Of a DNA stretch of 64,000 nucleotides, positions 33,957 to 43,801 are shown piece by piece. The notes below the pieces were generated by a model, which was given only the letters and a program-made list of their open reading frames with translations, had not been told where the DNA came from and did no database searches. The stretch lies in contig LBMP01000003.1 in the NCBI GenBank assembly GCA_001184205.1, positions 454,821 to 518,820 of the forward strand, written 5' to 3'. This DNA is from Desulfocarbo indianensis. Its GTDB lineage: Bacteria; Desulfobacterota; Desulfarculia; Desulfarculales; Desulfarculaceae. How positions within the stretch are numbered: position 1 is the first letter of the stretch; each line of letters opens with the position of its first letter. The position numbers and the translations under genes were made by a program.

Positions 33957-36203
33957 ATGGCCATAATTAGGGCTTCTCTCCGCTCCTGGCTTTTGCTGCT
34001 CACGGGCCTCGTTATATTGACCGGCCTGGCCTGGTGGCAAGCCTGGGACGCCCGCCGGGCCGTGCTGGAATACGCTTCTGCCCATGTTCAAACCGGCAAG
34101 CGGGGCATGGGCGTCTGGCTTTACGACAACCCCTTCCAAACCGGCGAGGCCCGGTTTTTCACCAAGCCGCCGCCCAATCTGCACAAGGACCGCCTGCCCC
34201 CGCCGGAGCCCGGCCATTTGCCGGCCAAGCAACGGCCCTATCCCTTTGCCTGGCGTTGGATCGGCTTCATCAACGCGCCCGCCCAGGGCCAGTACCTCCT
34301 CGGCGTGTTCGCGCCGGAGGGCATCAGGCTTTATGTGGACGGCCGCGAGGCCATCGAGCGCTGGGAGGCCAAATCGCCCCGCGATGAAATGGCCTTGCTC
34401 AAGCTGGAGCCCGGACCCCATTTGATCGACCTGGCCAATGTGCAGCGCGAGCACCGCCTGGAGCTTACTCTTTTCTGGGCCCCGCCCGGCGCGCGGGACC
34501 GGGAGCTGATCCCAATTGATCTGGCCACGCCTCTGGCCGCCACGGCTTCTCCCCCGCGATTGGATGTGATGTATCAGGCCCTCCTGCGCTGGCGGGCCTT
34601 GCTTTGGCTCTTGCCCCTGGCCTGGCTGGGGCTGTGGCTCCTGGCCCTGAGAAACCCGCAGCGCACCCGGCGGCTCCTGAAAGAGCACCGCTGGTTCCTG
34701 GCCATCCTGGGCCTGGCCGCCCTGCTGCGCCTGGCCTGGGGCGCCACGGTGCACGGCATCAGCGGCGAGAGCGCCTTTTTCGCCTGGCGGGCCGAACTTG
34801 TCCTGCAGGGCGCCTGGCCCTTCCAGGGCATGAACACCAGGGTGGGACCTTTTTGGGATTACGTCCTCACCCTGCCCACCGTGCTTTTCGGGCCCACCGC
34901 CTGGGGCCTGCGCGCCATGGCCGCCGCCATGAATCTCCTGGCCATGGTTTTCGCCTACCGGGTGCTCTTGCGCGAGGCGGGCAAGCCCACGGCCCTGGCC
35001 GCCGCGCTCATGCTGGCGGCCTTGCCGGCCCTGGTCATGTTTTCCCGCATGCCGGTGGAGTTCATGGCCCTGGGTCCCTTGCTCTTTTTCGCGGGCCTGG
35101 ACCTGTTCTCCCTGGCCCGCCGCAAGCCGCCTTTAGCGGTGCTGGGCGGCGTCCTGTGGGGCCTGGGCATGTTCAATCACTCGGTGTTCGTCGTGTTTCC
35201 CGCCACCTTGGGCCTGGCGGCCCTGGCGGTTTCGCGGCTTAAAGTCCTGAAAAGCCCCATCCCCTGGGGCGCGGCCCTGGGCTTCGGCCTGGCCATGCTG
35301 CCGCGCCTGTGGGACCGCCTGAGCCATCCCGAGGTGCAGGACGACCTGAGCTTCCTGGACCCGGCCCGCCTGCGGGAGCTGGGCGGCTTCGTGATGAGCT
35401 ACCTGAAGGCCCTGGACGGGGAACTGGTCTACCAGCTTTTCACCGGCCAGCTCCTGATCTTCACCTGGTGGGTCATACCCGCGGTTCTGGCGGCGGCGGC
35501 GCTGTTGCTTGTCTGGGGGCTGATTTTCCGGCGCGATGACGGCTCCTGGCTGGAGGCGGCGCTCATCATCGCCCTCGTGGCGTATTTGCTCATGGCGCCC
35601 CTGGGCGCGCCCACGGCCAATCCCCGCTATTTCGCCTACGCCCTCATTCTCACTGCGCTGATCCTGGGCCGGGCCTGGGCCAGGTCCTGGCAATGGAGCC
35701 CGCCCGCCATACGCAAGGGCGTCTTGGCCGGGCTCCTGGCCTTCTCCTGCTTCTGCCTGGCCAGCCTGGGGGTCAATTATTTCTATGCCCATCTTGCCAC
35801 CGGCGGCCTGCCCCTGGCATGGAATGACCCGCTGCTGGACCACACCTCCGACGCCTGGATGAATCACGATCTCCTGGCCCGTGAGCTGGCAAAGCGCGGC
35901 TATCCGGTGGTGGCCACGGCGGACTACTGGCACCACACCCTGCATCTGGCCCTGAACCTCTATCAGGGCCGCCCGTTGAAGTTCCAGGCGGTATCCTGGG
36001 CCTCGCGCTCCCACACCGAACGCGCGGCGGTTTTCTACAACAGCCCGGAGGGCCGCCGGATCATGCGGGAATTCATCGACGGCCACAAGCCCAAGGAGTT
36101 CCGGCAATCCCCCCTTCCCCCCTCCCTGGCGAATAAGTATATTCTTTTGGAGAGGGTGGGCCCGGAGGTGGAGCACCCCAGCGACCTGGATGGTGTGTGG
36201 TGA
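33957..36203 (+). CDS. GT-C (PMT-like) membrane protein with PA14-like domain
   Basis: 748-aa protein. A first helix (about 10-28) is followed by an extracytoplasmic domain of about 170 residues that contains a PA14-like beta-sandwich (WRWIGFINAPAQGQYLLGVFAPEGIRLYVDGREAIERW). About ten more helices follow (205-600) with GT-C/PMT character: an acidic loop after the first catalytic-core helix (GISGESAFFAWRAELVLQGAWPFQGMNTR) and a long soluble tail. It is 104 nt after GtrA. It probably uses a polyprenyl-phosphate sugar to glycosylate something in the periplasm; I cannot name the acceptor. Confidence 0.75.
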   Translation: MAIIRASLRSWLLLLTGLVILTGLAWWQAWDARRAVLEYASAHVQTGKRGMGVWLYDNPFQTGEARFFTKPPPNLHKDRLPPPEPGHLPAKQRPYPFAWRWIGFINAPAQGQYLLGVFAPEGIRLYVDGREAIERWEAKSPRDEMALLKLEPGPHLIDLANVQREHRLELTLFWAPPGARDRELIPIDLATPLAATASPPRLDVMYQALLRWRALLWLLPLAWLGLWLLALRNPQRTRRLLKEHRWFLAILGLAALLRLAWGATVHGISGESAFFAWRAELVLQGAWPFQGMNTRVGPFWDYVLTLPTVLFGPTAWGLRAMAAAMNLLAMVFAYRVLLREAGKPTALAAALMLAALPALVMFSRMPVEFMALGPLLFFAGLDLFSLARRKPPLAVLGGVLWGLGMFNHSVFVVFPATLGLAALAVSRLKVLKSPIPWGAALGFGLAMLPRLWDRLSHPEVQDDLSFLDPARLRELGGFVMSYLKALDGELVYQLFTGQLLIFTWWVIPAVLAAAALLLVWGLIFRRDDGSWLEAALIIALVAYLLMAPLGAPTANPRYFAYALILTALILGRAWARSWQWSPPAIRKGVLAGLLAFSCFCLASLGVNYFYAHLATGGLPLAWNDPLLDHTSDAWMNHDLLARELAKRGYPVVATADYWHHTLHLALNLYQGRPLKFQAVSWASRSHTERAAVFYNSPEGRRIMREFIDGHKPKEFRQSPLPPSLANKYILLERVGPEVEHPSDLDGVW

Positions 36204-37129
36204 GGGCGCGGCTGCCGGTGAAATGGCCCTGGCTGGTCCTGGGCGCGCTCCTGGCCGTGGCCAGCCAGATCGCTTGGCTCATGGAGCACGGCTGGGCCGA
36301 GGCCCTGCCCCGCCTTATCGCCGGCCTGGCCGCGGGCGCGCTGCTCCTGGGCCCCTTTCTGGCCTGGGTCCTGCCCCGCCTGCGCCGCCGCCTGGGGCCT
36401 CCGGCGGCGCGCCTGGCCTGGCAACTGAGCGGCCTGGAGACCAGGGGCGGCCGCAAGGCCTGGCTGATATCGCTTTTGGCGCTTTGCCTGGCCAGCGGCG
36501 GCGGCATGTATTGGTGGTGGTACCGCCCCAACCAGGGCGCGGAAAAAATCCGGCAACTGTTCCTGGCCCACGCCGAGCAGACCTCCAGCGGCCTGAGCAC
36601 CCTGCTCTACCAGGGCCTGGAGATGACCGGGCCGGCCCTTGATCTGGGCGTCCAACGAGATTGGCGCATGCCGGCGCTGGAAGACCTGCCCGGCGAGGAA
36701 CGGCGCAATTTCGTGGTGCGCTGGCTGGGGGTGCTCACGGTTCCGGCGGACGGCCGCTACGGTTTCGGCGGCGCGGTGGACGACGGCTTGATCATCCTGG
36801 TGGACGGCAGGCAGGCGGCGGCGGATTGGCATGAGGGCCCGCCCCGCCAGGTGTGGGGCGCCCTGGCGCTGGAGGCCGGAGCCCACGCCCTGGAGATTCG
36901 CTACCGCCAGTTTCACGGCGGCGCCAGCCTGCATCTGTCCTGGCAGCCGCCGGGGCTGGAGCGGGGCCCCTTGCCCTTGGAGCGCTTGAAGCCCCTGAAG
37001 CCGGACCCGCCCTTGGCCGAGATGACCGGACTGCGCCTGAGATACGGCCTCATGCCCGAGCCGGTCCCCATCTACCCGCCGTATTTGGGCGGACGCTTTT
37101 GGAGGCTGCCTTGGTACGCGCTCCAGTAG
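36197..37129 (+). CDS. Membrane-anchored PA14-domain protein
   Basis: 310-aa protein starting at GTG, overlapping the previous gene by 7 nt. Two hydrophobic helices (about 9-30, 38-62) and a third (about 88-107) precede a PA14-like domain: FVVRWLGVLTVPADGRYGFGGAVDDGLIILVDGRQAAADW, then LEAGAHALEIRYRQFHGGASLHLSWQPPG. PA14 domains bind carbohydrate. It resembles the soluble domain of the preceding protein without its GT-C core. The next gene begins inside its last codons, so the three genes should be cotranslated. Confidence 0.78.
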   Translation: MVRARLPVKWPWLVLGALLAVASQIAWLMEHGWAEALPRLIAGLAAGALLLGPFLAWVLPRLRRRLGPPAARLAWQLSGLETRGGRKAWLISLLALCLASGGGMYWWWYRPNQGAEKIRQLFLAHAEQTSSGLSTLLYQGLEMTGPALDLGVQRDWRMPALEDLPGEERRNFVVRWLGVLTVPADGRYGFGGAVDDGLIILVDGRQAAADWHEGPPRQVWGALALEAGAHALEIRYRQFHGGASLHLSWQPPGLERGPLPLERLKPLKPDPPLAEMTGLRLRYGLMPEPVPIYPPYLGGRFWRLPWYALQ

Positions 37130-40100
37130 ACCTGGAAGGCCGGCCCGCCGGCAGCGGCTTGCGGGCGGCGCTCCTGATGGCCCTGGCCCTGCTGGGCCTG
37201 GCCCTGGTGCAGACCCATCCCTTGTGGCTATTTCTCGGCGAGGGCATTCCCTACGGCTACCGGGTGGTGCCGGGCTACGAGGTGGTGCCGGCCATGCCCG
37301 GCGATCACCTCCAGTTTCTCTATTGGTGCTGGCTTCTGGGCGACAACCTTTTCGGGCCGTCGGCCTTTTTGAGCAACCCCTATGAGTTCAACACCTTTCT
37401 GACCCCCAACGGCCTGCCGGGCTTCGCCAATTTCCCCTTCTCGCTTTTGTACGTGCTGTTTTCGCCCCTGGGCCAGGCCCCGGCCTACAACGCCCTGGTG
37501 CTGGTCTCCTATCTGCTGGCCGGGCTCTGCGCCTATGGCCTGGCCGCCGAGGTGCTCAAGGACCGGGTGGCCGCCCTGCCCGCCGGCCTGATCTTCGCGC
37601 TCCTGCCCTTCCGGGCGGCCCAGGTGCTCTCGGGCCATCTTTACGGCTTCGTGGCTTTTCTTCTGCCCCTCATGCTCTATTGCCTGGAACGGGGCTGGCG
37701 GCGGGCATCCTGGCTTTGGGGCGCGGGCGCGGGAGCCTGCCTGGTGGCCATGGGCCTCATGGAGCCCCACCTGGTCTATTACAGCGCGCTGTTCCTGGGC
37801 CTCTACGTGTTGCTAAGGCTCTTGCTCATGCATCTGGAGGATTATCTCCAGGCCGGAGGCATTGGCGAGGCCTTGCCCGCCCTGGCCGGCGGCCTGGGCG
37901 CGGGCGTCATGGCCCATGTCCACCTTATCCGCGAGGGCGGCGAGTTTTTTTCCAGCGGCCTGGGGGAAGCCTTGGGGCTTTACGCGGCGCTGGCCCTGTG
38001 CCTTTGGCTGCTGGCCTCCTGGCTGATCACCGCCCTGACCACCCTGACCCTGGCCCGGGCCCGCGCGCTGGCCGCCAGGGGATTGCTGCCCTGGGCCGGC
38101 CTGGCGCTTTACGCGGCGCAGCTGAAGCTGGATGTTCCCTATTTGGGCAGCGTCCTCCTGGTGCTGGCGCCCATGGCTTCCCTTTACCTGACCCTGCCCC
38201 AAATTTGGCCCCACCGCAAATTGGCCCTGGGCATCGGCCGCCGCTGGCTGCCGGTGTGGCCCCTGGCCGTGGGACTGTGCCTCACCGTGGCCCGCATGCT
38301 CCTGGTCAAGGCCTCCAATTTCGATCAAAGCATCGCCGGCCAGGGCCGGGACCTGCACGAGGTGCTCCTGTTCGCGCCCCGGCTGCACGACCTCCTGGAC
38401 ATAAACAACCCGCACATGGAAAAGCTGGTGCATCTGGGCTGGGTTCTGGCGGGCCTAAGCCTCCTGGCCCTGGCGCTTTTGGCCCTGGCCAGGCCCGCCA
38501 AGGCGCGGCAGGCCTCCCTGGCCGCCATCTGGGCCTTTCTGGCGGCCCTCAGCGGCCTCTTGGCCCTGGGCCCCACGGTGAAGGCCGCGCCGCTCTATGA
38601 GCTGTTTTACGCCATAGTGCCCTTTTTCAATTTCCCCAGGGTCCCCGGCCGGCTCATCATCTTCGCGGTGCTCATGCTCTCGCTCCTGGCGGGCTGGGCC
38701 GTCCGGGAGCTGAGCGGCGGGCCGCGCCGCAAGGCCTGGCTGAGCGCCGCGCTGAGCCTGGCCCTGACCGCGGGCCTGGCCTGGGACCTGGGCCTGCCCG
38801 CGCGCACCGGCGTCAGCCTGCTCACCTCGCCGGGGCAGGTGGCCGCCGGCGTCACTAGCCAGATGATAACCGGCCCCGGCTCGCCGGAGAGGCTCCTGGG
38901 GCTGCCCATCTGGCCCGGCGATTCGCATCAGTCCTCGGTATACGAGCTTTTGATCACCCAGACCCGCGCCCAGATGGTCAACGGCTATTCGCCGGTGGTG
39001 CCCCGCTCCTATGTAAAGCAGGTGTTCCAGCCCCTTTACGCCCTGGATTTGGGGCTGGTGGATAAAACCGCCCTGGAAAACCTGGACAAGCTGGCGGTGA
39101 AGCTGGTCAGCTTTCACGACGATTCCCTGGTCTACTCGCCCAAGGTGTGCCCCTATCCGCCGGCTTTAGCCCGCCAGCGCCTCATGGCCTCGGGCGCTTT
39201 CTTCTACGTGGCCCGCCACGGCAATATTTTTCTGCTGAGCCTTAAATCCGGGGCCAGGCCCGACCCCGCGCCGGGCAAGATAATCTCGCCGGTGACCAGC
39301 CTTTGGGAGGCCGAGAATCTGCCCCGCGAAACCGGTGAGCTGCGGGAAGAAAAAGAGGCGTCCGGCTGGGGGCTCTTGTTCCTGGACGCGGTGCGGGAGG
39401 GCCAGCCCCTGCCGCCCCGCCGGCCAGGGGCCGCCGGCAATGTGGTGCGGGCCCGGGCCGGCCGGCACCAAGCGGGCTTTCTCTGCTTCGGGCCCTACAA
39501 GGCCTTTCCGCCGGGCAGCTACGTGGCCAGCTTCCGGGTGCGCAGGCCCCCGGACAAGCCCGCCGCCAGCCCCGGCTGGGTGGAGGTCAGCGCCGACAAG
39601 GGCCAGCGCGCCCTGGGCAAGCTGACCTTGAGCCGGGAAATCCTGCCGGCGGACGGGGCCTGGCACGACGTGAAAATCCCCTTCAATCTGCCCGTCATCA
39701 CCGAGCTGGAGCTGCGCTCCTTTTTCACCGGCCAGGAAGACCTGGACCTGGACGTGATCACCGTGGAATTCGCCGACAGCCTGCCCGCGGACGGCTTTTA
39801 CCGGGCCCAGGATATGTGGCGGGAAACCGGCGAATTGATCGGCGACCGCTGGGTGGAGGGCGGCATGGCGGTGGAGGGCCGCGCCGGGCGCAACCCGCCG
39901 CTCAACCTGATGCAGGGCCCCCAGAAAACCTATGAGCCCGGCCGCTATCTGGTGAGCTTCCGCCTGGCCGCTAGCGGCCCGTCCTCCGGCAAGGAGGCGG
40001 CCGCCCATCTGGTGGTGGCCACCGATCTGGGCCTGCGCCCCCTGGCCGATAAATACGTCACGGCCGAGGATCTGACCGAGGTGTATCAGGATTTCAACCT

Positions 40101-40251
40101 GGAGCTTGATCTGAAAAGAAGATGCGAGCTGGGCTTAAGGGTGAAGTTCCTGGGCGCCGTCTCCCTGCGCCTGGCCGGAGCCTCGGTGATTCCCCTGGAC
40201 AAGGGCGAAAAAAAGCCCGAGGACCCGTCGCTCTCGAACGGCGGAAGCTGA
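37111..40251 (+). CDS. Large membrane protein with tandem C-terminal beta-sandwich repeats
   Basis: 1046-aa protein. The TTG start at 37111 has GGAGG 5 nt upstream and overlaps the previous gene by 19 nt; an ATG at 37177 is the alternative. About a dozen hydrophobic helices fill residues 10-560, with the GT-C/YfhO-like motif YEVVPAMPGDHLQFLYW and NPYEFNTFLTPNGLPGF in the first loop. From about residue 730 there are two related extracytoplasmic domains, each opening with a RETGEL motif (about 735 and 904), resembling CBM-like modules. The function is unknown; it probably forms or modifies a surface glycan. Confidence 0.72.
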   Translation: MVRAPVDLEGRPAGSGLRAALLMALALLGLALVQTHPLWLFLGEGIPYGYRVVPGYEVVPAMPGDHLQFLYWCWLLGDNLFGPSAFLSNPYEFNTFLTPNGLPGFANFPFSLLYVLFSPLGQAPAYNALVLVSYLLAGLCAYGLAAEVLKDRVAALPAGLIFALLPFRAAQVLSGHLYGFVAFLLPLMLYCLERGWRRASWLWGAGAGACLVAMGLMEPHLVYYSALFLGLYVLLRLLLMHLEDYLQAGGIGEALPALAGGLGAGVMAHVHLIREGGEFFSSGLGEALGLYAALALCLWLLASWLITALTTLTLARARALAARGLLPWAGLALYAAQLKLDVPYLGSVLLVLAPMASLYLTLPQIWPHRKLALGIGRRWLPVWPLAVGLCLTVARMLLVKASNFDQSIAGQGRDLHEVLLFAPRLHDLLDINNPHMEKLVHLGWVLAGLSLLALALLALARPAKARQASLAAIWAFLAALSGLLALGPTVKAAPLYELFYAIVPFFNFPRVPGRLIIFAVLMLSLLAGWAVRELSGGPRRKAWLSAALSLALTAGLAWDLGLPARTGVSLLTSPGQVAAGVTSQMITGPGSPERLLGLPIWPGDSHQSSVYELLITQTRAQMVNGYSPVVPRSYVKQVFQPLYALDLGLVDKTALENLDKLAVKLVSFHDDSLVYSPKVCPYPPALARQRLMASGAFFYVARHGNIFLLSLKSGARPDPAPGKIISPVTSLWEAENLPRETGELREEKEASGWGLLFLDAVREGQPLPPRRPGAAGNVVRARAGRHQAGFLCFGPYKAFPPGSYVASFRVRRPPDKPAASPGWVEVSADKGQRALGKLTLSREILPADGAWHDVKIPFNLPVITELELRSFFTGQEDLDLDVITVEFADSLPADGFYRAQDMWRETGELIGDRWVEGGMAVEGRAGRNPPLNLMQGPQKTYEPGRYLVSFRLAASGPSSGKEAAAHLVVATDLGLRPLADKYVTAEDLTEVYQDFNLELDLKRRCELGLRVKFLGAVSLRLAGASVIPLDKGEKKPEDPSLSNGGS

Positions 40252-40295
40252 GGCGGCCCCTCGCCGGCGGCCCTGGGACTGCCTGCGCCGCGGGC

Positions 40296-43200
40296 TCACT
40301 TGATTTCCAGGGTGGCCAGTTCCACCTCCTCGGTGCCCTTGCCCTCGCCTTCCAGGATGGGCACGCCCTTGCCCGTGTGCTGGGGGTCCCACAAACCCAC
40401 CACCAGACGGTAGCTCCCCGGCGGAATGTCCGCGGGGATGCGCATCTTGTAATCCTCGCGCACCACCTCGCCCACGTTCAGGTCGGCCATGTTGCGCTTG
40501 CCGTGGCCCAGCAGATGGTCATAGGTGAGCGTGCGGTCGGGGCCGCGCAGATGCACGAAGATGAAATAGTTCAACGGCGGCCGCGCCCAGCAGCGCCAAT
40601 AATAGGCCACGTCCAGCTCCTGGCCGCGCTGGGCCTGGTTGGCCGAGATATCGTAGCCCAGGAGGGTGAGCCCGCCGGCGAAGCGCGCCTCCTTTTTCAG
40701 GGAAGGCCGCAAATGGGCCAGGCGGCTTTCCACCCTGGCCGCGTCCTCCGGCTTTTGCAGGGTCTGGTAAAGCTCGCGCACCGTGTCCAGGCGTTGGGGT
40801 TGGTCCTTGAACAAATCCTCGGCCACCCGCGCCCGCGCCAAGGCCTCCTCGACCTTGCCCATGTCGGAAAGGGCCCGGGCCGAGGGGATGTAGGCCCGGC
40901 TGAAGCCGGGGTCCAGGGTCAGCAGTTTTTCAAAAGAGGCCACGGCCTCGGGATAGAGCTTGTCGCGCAGGGCCACGCGGCCCTTGGCGTCCAGATACCA
41001 GCGCAGCACGTGGCGCATATGGTCATGCAGATCAACCCCCACCGTGAGCCTGCCCACCCGCAGATTCCGGGTGGTGGCGTAATCCAGGCGGAACTCCAGG
41101 CGGGAGCCTTCCCAGGGCGTCAGCACGTGCAAGGAAATCAAGCCGCCGGCCTTGGCCAGGTCGGCCCCGGACAGCCGCTTGGCCGTCAAGAGCTTTCCCC
41201 CGTGGGGGCCGTAGGCCCAAATCTCGGCGATGGCCAGGGGCGCGTCGGCCGGCGCGGACGCTTCCAGGGCCAGATCGAAATCCACCCGCAGGCTGGCCTT
41301 GGGAAAGGGAGTGTCCAGCCAGAGCCGCAGGCGTCCCTCCGGCTTGTGGGGCTGGCGCTGATAGGTGCCGTGGAATCCCCGGCCGCTTAAAGGCCGCTCC
41401 TTGCCGTCGGCCACGATGGGCGGCCCGTCCACCTCCACGCTGGATGAACAGGCCGAGCTCAAAAGATCGGGGTGATAGCCGGTGAACTCCTGGAAGGCTT
41501 GCCGCCAATCCGGCCCGGCCTCCGTTGCCAGGGCCAGCTTCTGATAGCGCTCCGCCGCCTCCCCCGGCATTTTCAGGAGGCCGGCCAGCACCTGGCTGGC
41601 CTGGTCGTATTTATCCTGGCTCACCAGGGCCTGGGCCAGCATGGCCCGCGCGTCGAAGCCGGCGCGCCCTTCTTCCAGCTCCCGTTGCAGTATGCGCTCC
41701 GCCTCCTCGTAGCGGCCGGATTCCAGGGCCCTGCGGCTCACCAGGAGGGGGTCCCATTGCAGCCTGGCCAACAGCTTGTCCCCCCGGCGCAACCGCACCC
41801 GCAAGGGGAACACGGAGCGGTTCATGGGCGGCCAGCGGCGGGGCTTCAAGTGCAGGTCGGTCTCCTGTCCGGGATAAAGACTGAAGCTGTGCGACGGCCA
41901 CAGGCCCTGGGCCACCTCGATCACCGCCAGGTCTTCGCCCAGATTGGCCAGCACCAGGCCCAGCTCACCCAAGCCCTCCCGGGCCACCAGCACCCGCTGC
42001 CCCAGGGAATCGCCCCCCCGGATGAGCATGGTGCCCTCATCCCGCGAATACGCGCCTTGCCCCGTGTAAACCACCGCGTAGCCGCGCTCCACCCCCACCG
42101 GCGGTTTCCAGAGGGCCAGGGGCTGGCGAACGTTAAGCGGCGGATAGGCCCCGTAGATTTCGACCTTGGGGCTCACCCAGCGGGGGAAGCCGGCGCCGCC
42201 GCCTTCCGGCGCCGCGCTCCAGCCCGCCTTCAAATCGAAGCGCTTCAAGAGCTGCAGCCTTTGCGCGGGGTCCACCGTCTGGGGCATGGCCTTGGGCGGC
42301 GACCAGTCCTGCCAGGGGTCGGCCTGGTCTTCCTGGCTCAGGCTGCTCACGGCGATGAAATCGCGGCCGGGCTTCAGTTCGGCCAGGCTGGTTTTCCGCG
42401 CCAGGTTTTGGGTGGCCACGAAAACGTTGAGCGGGGTGCGCGGGCCCACGTAGAGCTTGGCCCCGGCCGGCAGGTTGGCTTCCAGCCAGAAGCGGGCGGA
42501 AGTGAAGGTGTCTTGCTGCCAGAAAAGATAATCCACCCCCAGGGAGCGCCAAAATGGCCAGAGGCACAGCCCCAGGCCCAACACCGCCACGCCGGTGACG
42601 GCCATGCGGTAATCCGGCAATTGCCGGCAAAGCCAGACCATGGGCCAGGCCGCCACCAGGGCCATTATGGGCAGCCAGGCCGCGGCCAGGCCCTCCACCG
42701 AGCCGCGCAACACCGTGACCCCGGCCAGGAGATACAGGAGAGGCACCGCCGCCAGGAGCAGCCGGCCCCATTTGCGGCGATAGATGATGAGCCCCAGGCC
42801 CAAAATCCAGAGTACCAGCAGTTCGAGGCCCACCCGGCTGGCCACCACGGCCAGGGAATCGGTCAGCCTGGCGGCGGCGAAGCCCAGCCAGGCGCCGCCC
42901 GTGCCCGGAGGCAGGGTCAGGGAGCCCCGCAGCAGATCGGCGGTTTGGTCCGAGCGCACCACAAAGCCGGGGTAGCCCACCACCAGCCCCACGGCCAGCC
43001 CCAGGATAAAGGCTCCCGGCCAGAACAGGAACAGGCGGTTGGGTTTGGGCCGGGCCTGCCGGGCTCCGATGATGAACGCCGCGGCCATGAAGAAAAAGGC
43101 CAGCACCCCGCTGGCCCGGGTGGTGATGGTGAGCCCCAGGATCAGCCCGGCCAGGGCCATGACCCGCGAGCGGGGGTATTCCAGGATAAGCCAGCAGACC

Positions 43201-43733
43201 CACAGACAGGCCAGAAGCATGAACCCCAGGGGCACGTCCAGGGAGAGATAGTGGCCATGGGTGACCAGAAGCGGACTCACGGCCACCAGGCCCGCCGCCA
43301 CCAGGCCGGTGGCCACGCTATCGAAGAAACGGCGGCCCACCAGATAGGTCATGAGCACCTGGGCGCTGCCCAGAAGCGCCACCGTAAAACGGCCGGCCAG
43401 GCGGGCGGAGACCTCGACCTCGTTCAGGGTGCGGGCCTGGCCCAGGAGGACCTCCCACCAGCCGGCCAAAAGGCTCAAGGCCCCGTGCACGCAGGCGGCC
43501 AGGCTGAAAAAGGCCTGGGTCCAGATGCCGGGATAAGTGGGGTTTTCCAGGCTCAGGCGCTTGATCACCTGCCAGGTCCATTCGCCGGGATGCAGGATGC
43601 CTGCCTCTTCCGGGCCCCAGGAAAGCCCCCAAAGCCTGAGCCCCAGGGCCAACAAGGCCGTGGACCATAAAATGATCCGGCGGGGCAATATGTGAGCGGT
43701 GATGTGCAAAGGCTCTCCCTGCCGCGTTATCAA
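40296..43733 (-). CDS. GT-C (PMT-like) glycosyltransferase with TPR and beta-sandwich domains
   Basis: 1145-aa protein convergent with the locus to its left (44-bp gap). The N-terminal half has about eleven helices with the PMT-2 pattern (WGLSWGPEEAGILHPGEW, where acidic residues fit a GT-C catalytic loop; GHYLSLDVPLGFMLLA). Then comes a soluble region with a short TPR segment (RRALESGRYEEAERILQREL, SQDKYDQASQVL), a beta-rich domain, a second TPR block (AVASFEKLLTLDPGFSRAYIPSARALSDMGKVEEALARAR) and a final domain ending PPGSYRLVVGLWDP. The start codon region is not backed by a clear ribosome-binding site. Acceptor unknown. Confidence 0.75.
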   Translation of the reverse strand: MITRQGEPLHITAHILPRRIILWSTALLALGLRLWGLSWGPEEAGILHPGEWTWQVIKRLSLENPTYPGIWTQAFFSLAACVHGALSLLAGWWEVLLGQARTLNEVEVSARLAGRFTVALLGSAQVLMTYLVGRRFFDSVATGLVAAGLVAVSPLLVTHGHYLSLDVPLGFMLLACLWVCWLILEYPRSRVMALAGLILGLTITTRASGVLAFFFMAAAFIIGARQARPKPNRLFLFWPGAFILGLAVGLVVGYPGFVVRSDQTADLLRGSLTLPPGTGGAWLGFAAARLTDSLAVVASRVGLELLVLWILGLGLIIYRRKWGRLLLAAVPLLYLLAGVTVLRGSVEGLAAAWLPIMALVAAWPMVWLCRQLPDYRMAVTGVAVLGLGLCLWPFWRSLGVDYLFWQQDTFTSARFWLEANLPAGAKLYVGPRTPLNVFVATQNLARKTSLAELKPGRDFIAVSSLSQEDQADPWQDWSPPKAMPQTVDPAQRLQLLKRFDLKAGWSAAPEGGGAGFPRWVSPKVEIYGAYPPLNVRQPLALWKPPVGVERGYAVVYTGQGAYSRDEGTMLIRGGDSLGQRVLVAREGLGELGLVLANLGEDLAVIEVAQGLWPSHSFSLYPGQETDLHLKPRRWPPMNRSVFPLRVRLRRGDKLLARLQWDPLLVSRRALESGRYEEAERILQRELEEGRAGFDARAMLAQALVSQDKYDQASQVLAGLLKMPGEAAERYQKLALATEAGPDWRQAFQEFTGYHPDLLSSACSSSVEVDGPPIVADGKERPLSGRGFHGTYQRQPHKPEGRLRLWLDTPFPKASLRVDFDLALEASAPADAPLAIAEIWAYGPHGGKLLTAKRLSGADLAKAGGLISLHVLTPWEGSRLEFRLDYATTRNLRVGRLTVGVDLHDHMRHVLRWYLDAKGRVALRDKLYPEAVASFEKLLTLDPGFSRAYIPSARALSDMGKVEEALARARVAEDLFKDQPQRLDTVRELYQTLQKPEDAARVESRLAHLRPSLKKEARFAGGLTLLGYDISANQAQRGQELDVAYYWRCWARPPLNYFIFVHLRGPDRTLTYDHLLGHGKRNMADLNVGEVVREDYKMRIPADIPPGSYRLVVGLWDPQHTGKGVPILEGEGKGTEEVELATLEIK

Positions 43734-43741
43734 AATACGAA

Positions 43742-43770
43742 GCCGCCCCCTGCCTAAGCTAAGGGGCGGC
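43742..43770 (-). terminator. Terminator-like hairpin of the sulfur operon
   Basis: GCCGCCCC (43742-43749) pairs with GGGGCGGC (43763-43770). On the minus strand it is trailed by TTCGTATTTTG, an imperfect T-tract. It lies 31 bp beyond the NIL-ferredoxin stop. Confidence 0.5.
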
Positions 43771-43801
43771 CCCGGAGTCTGTCAAGCTCCGCGCCCAATG
43801 C

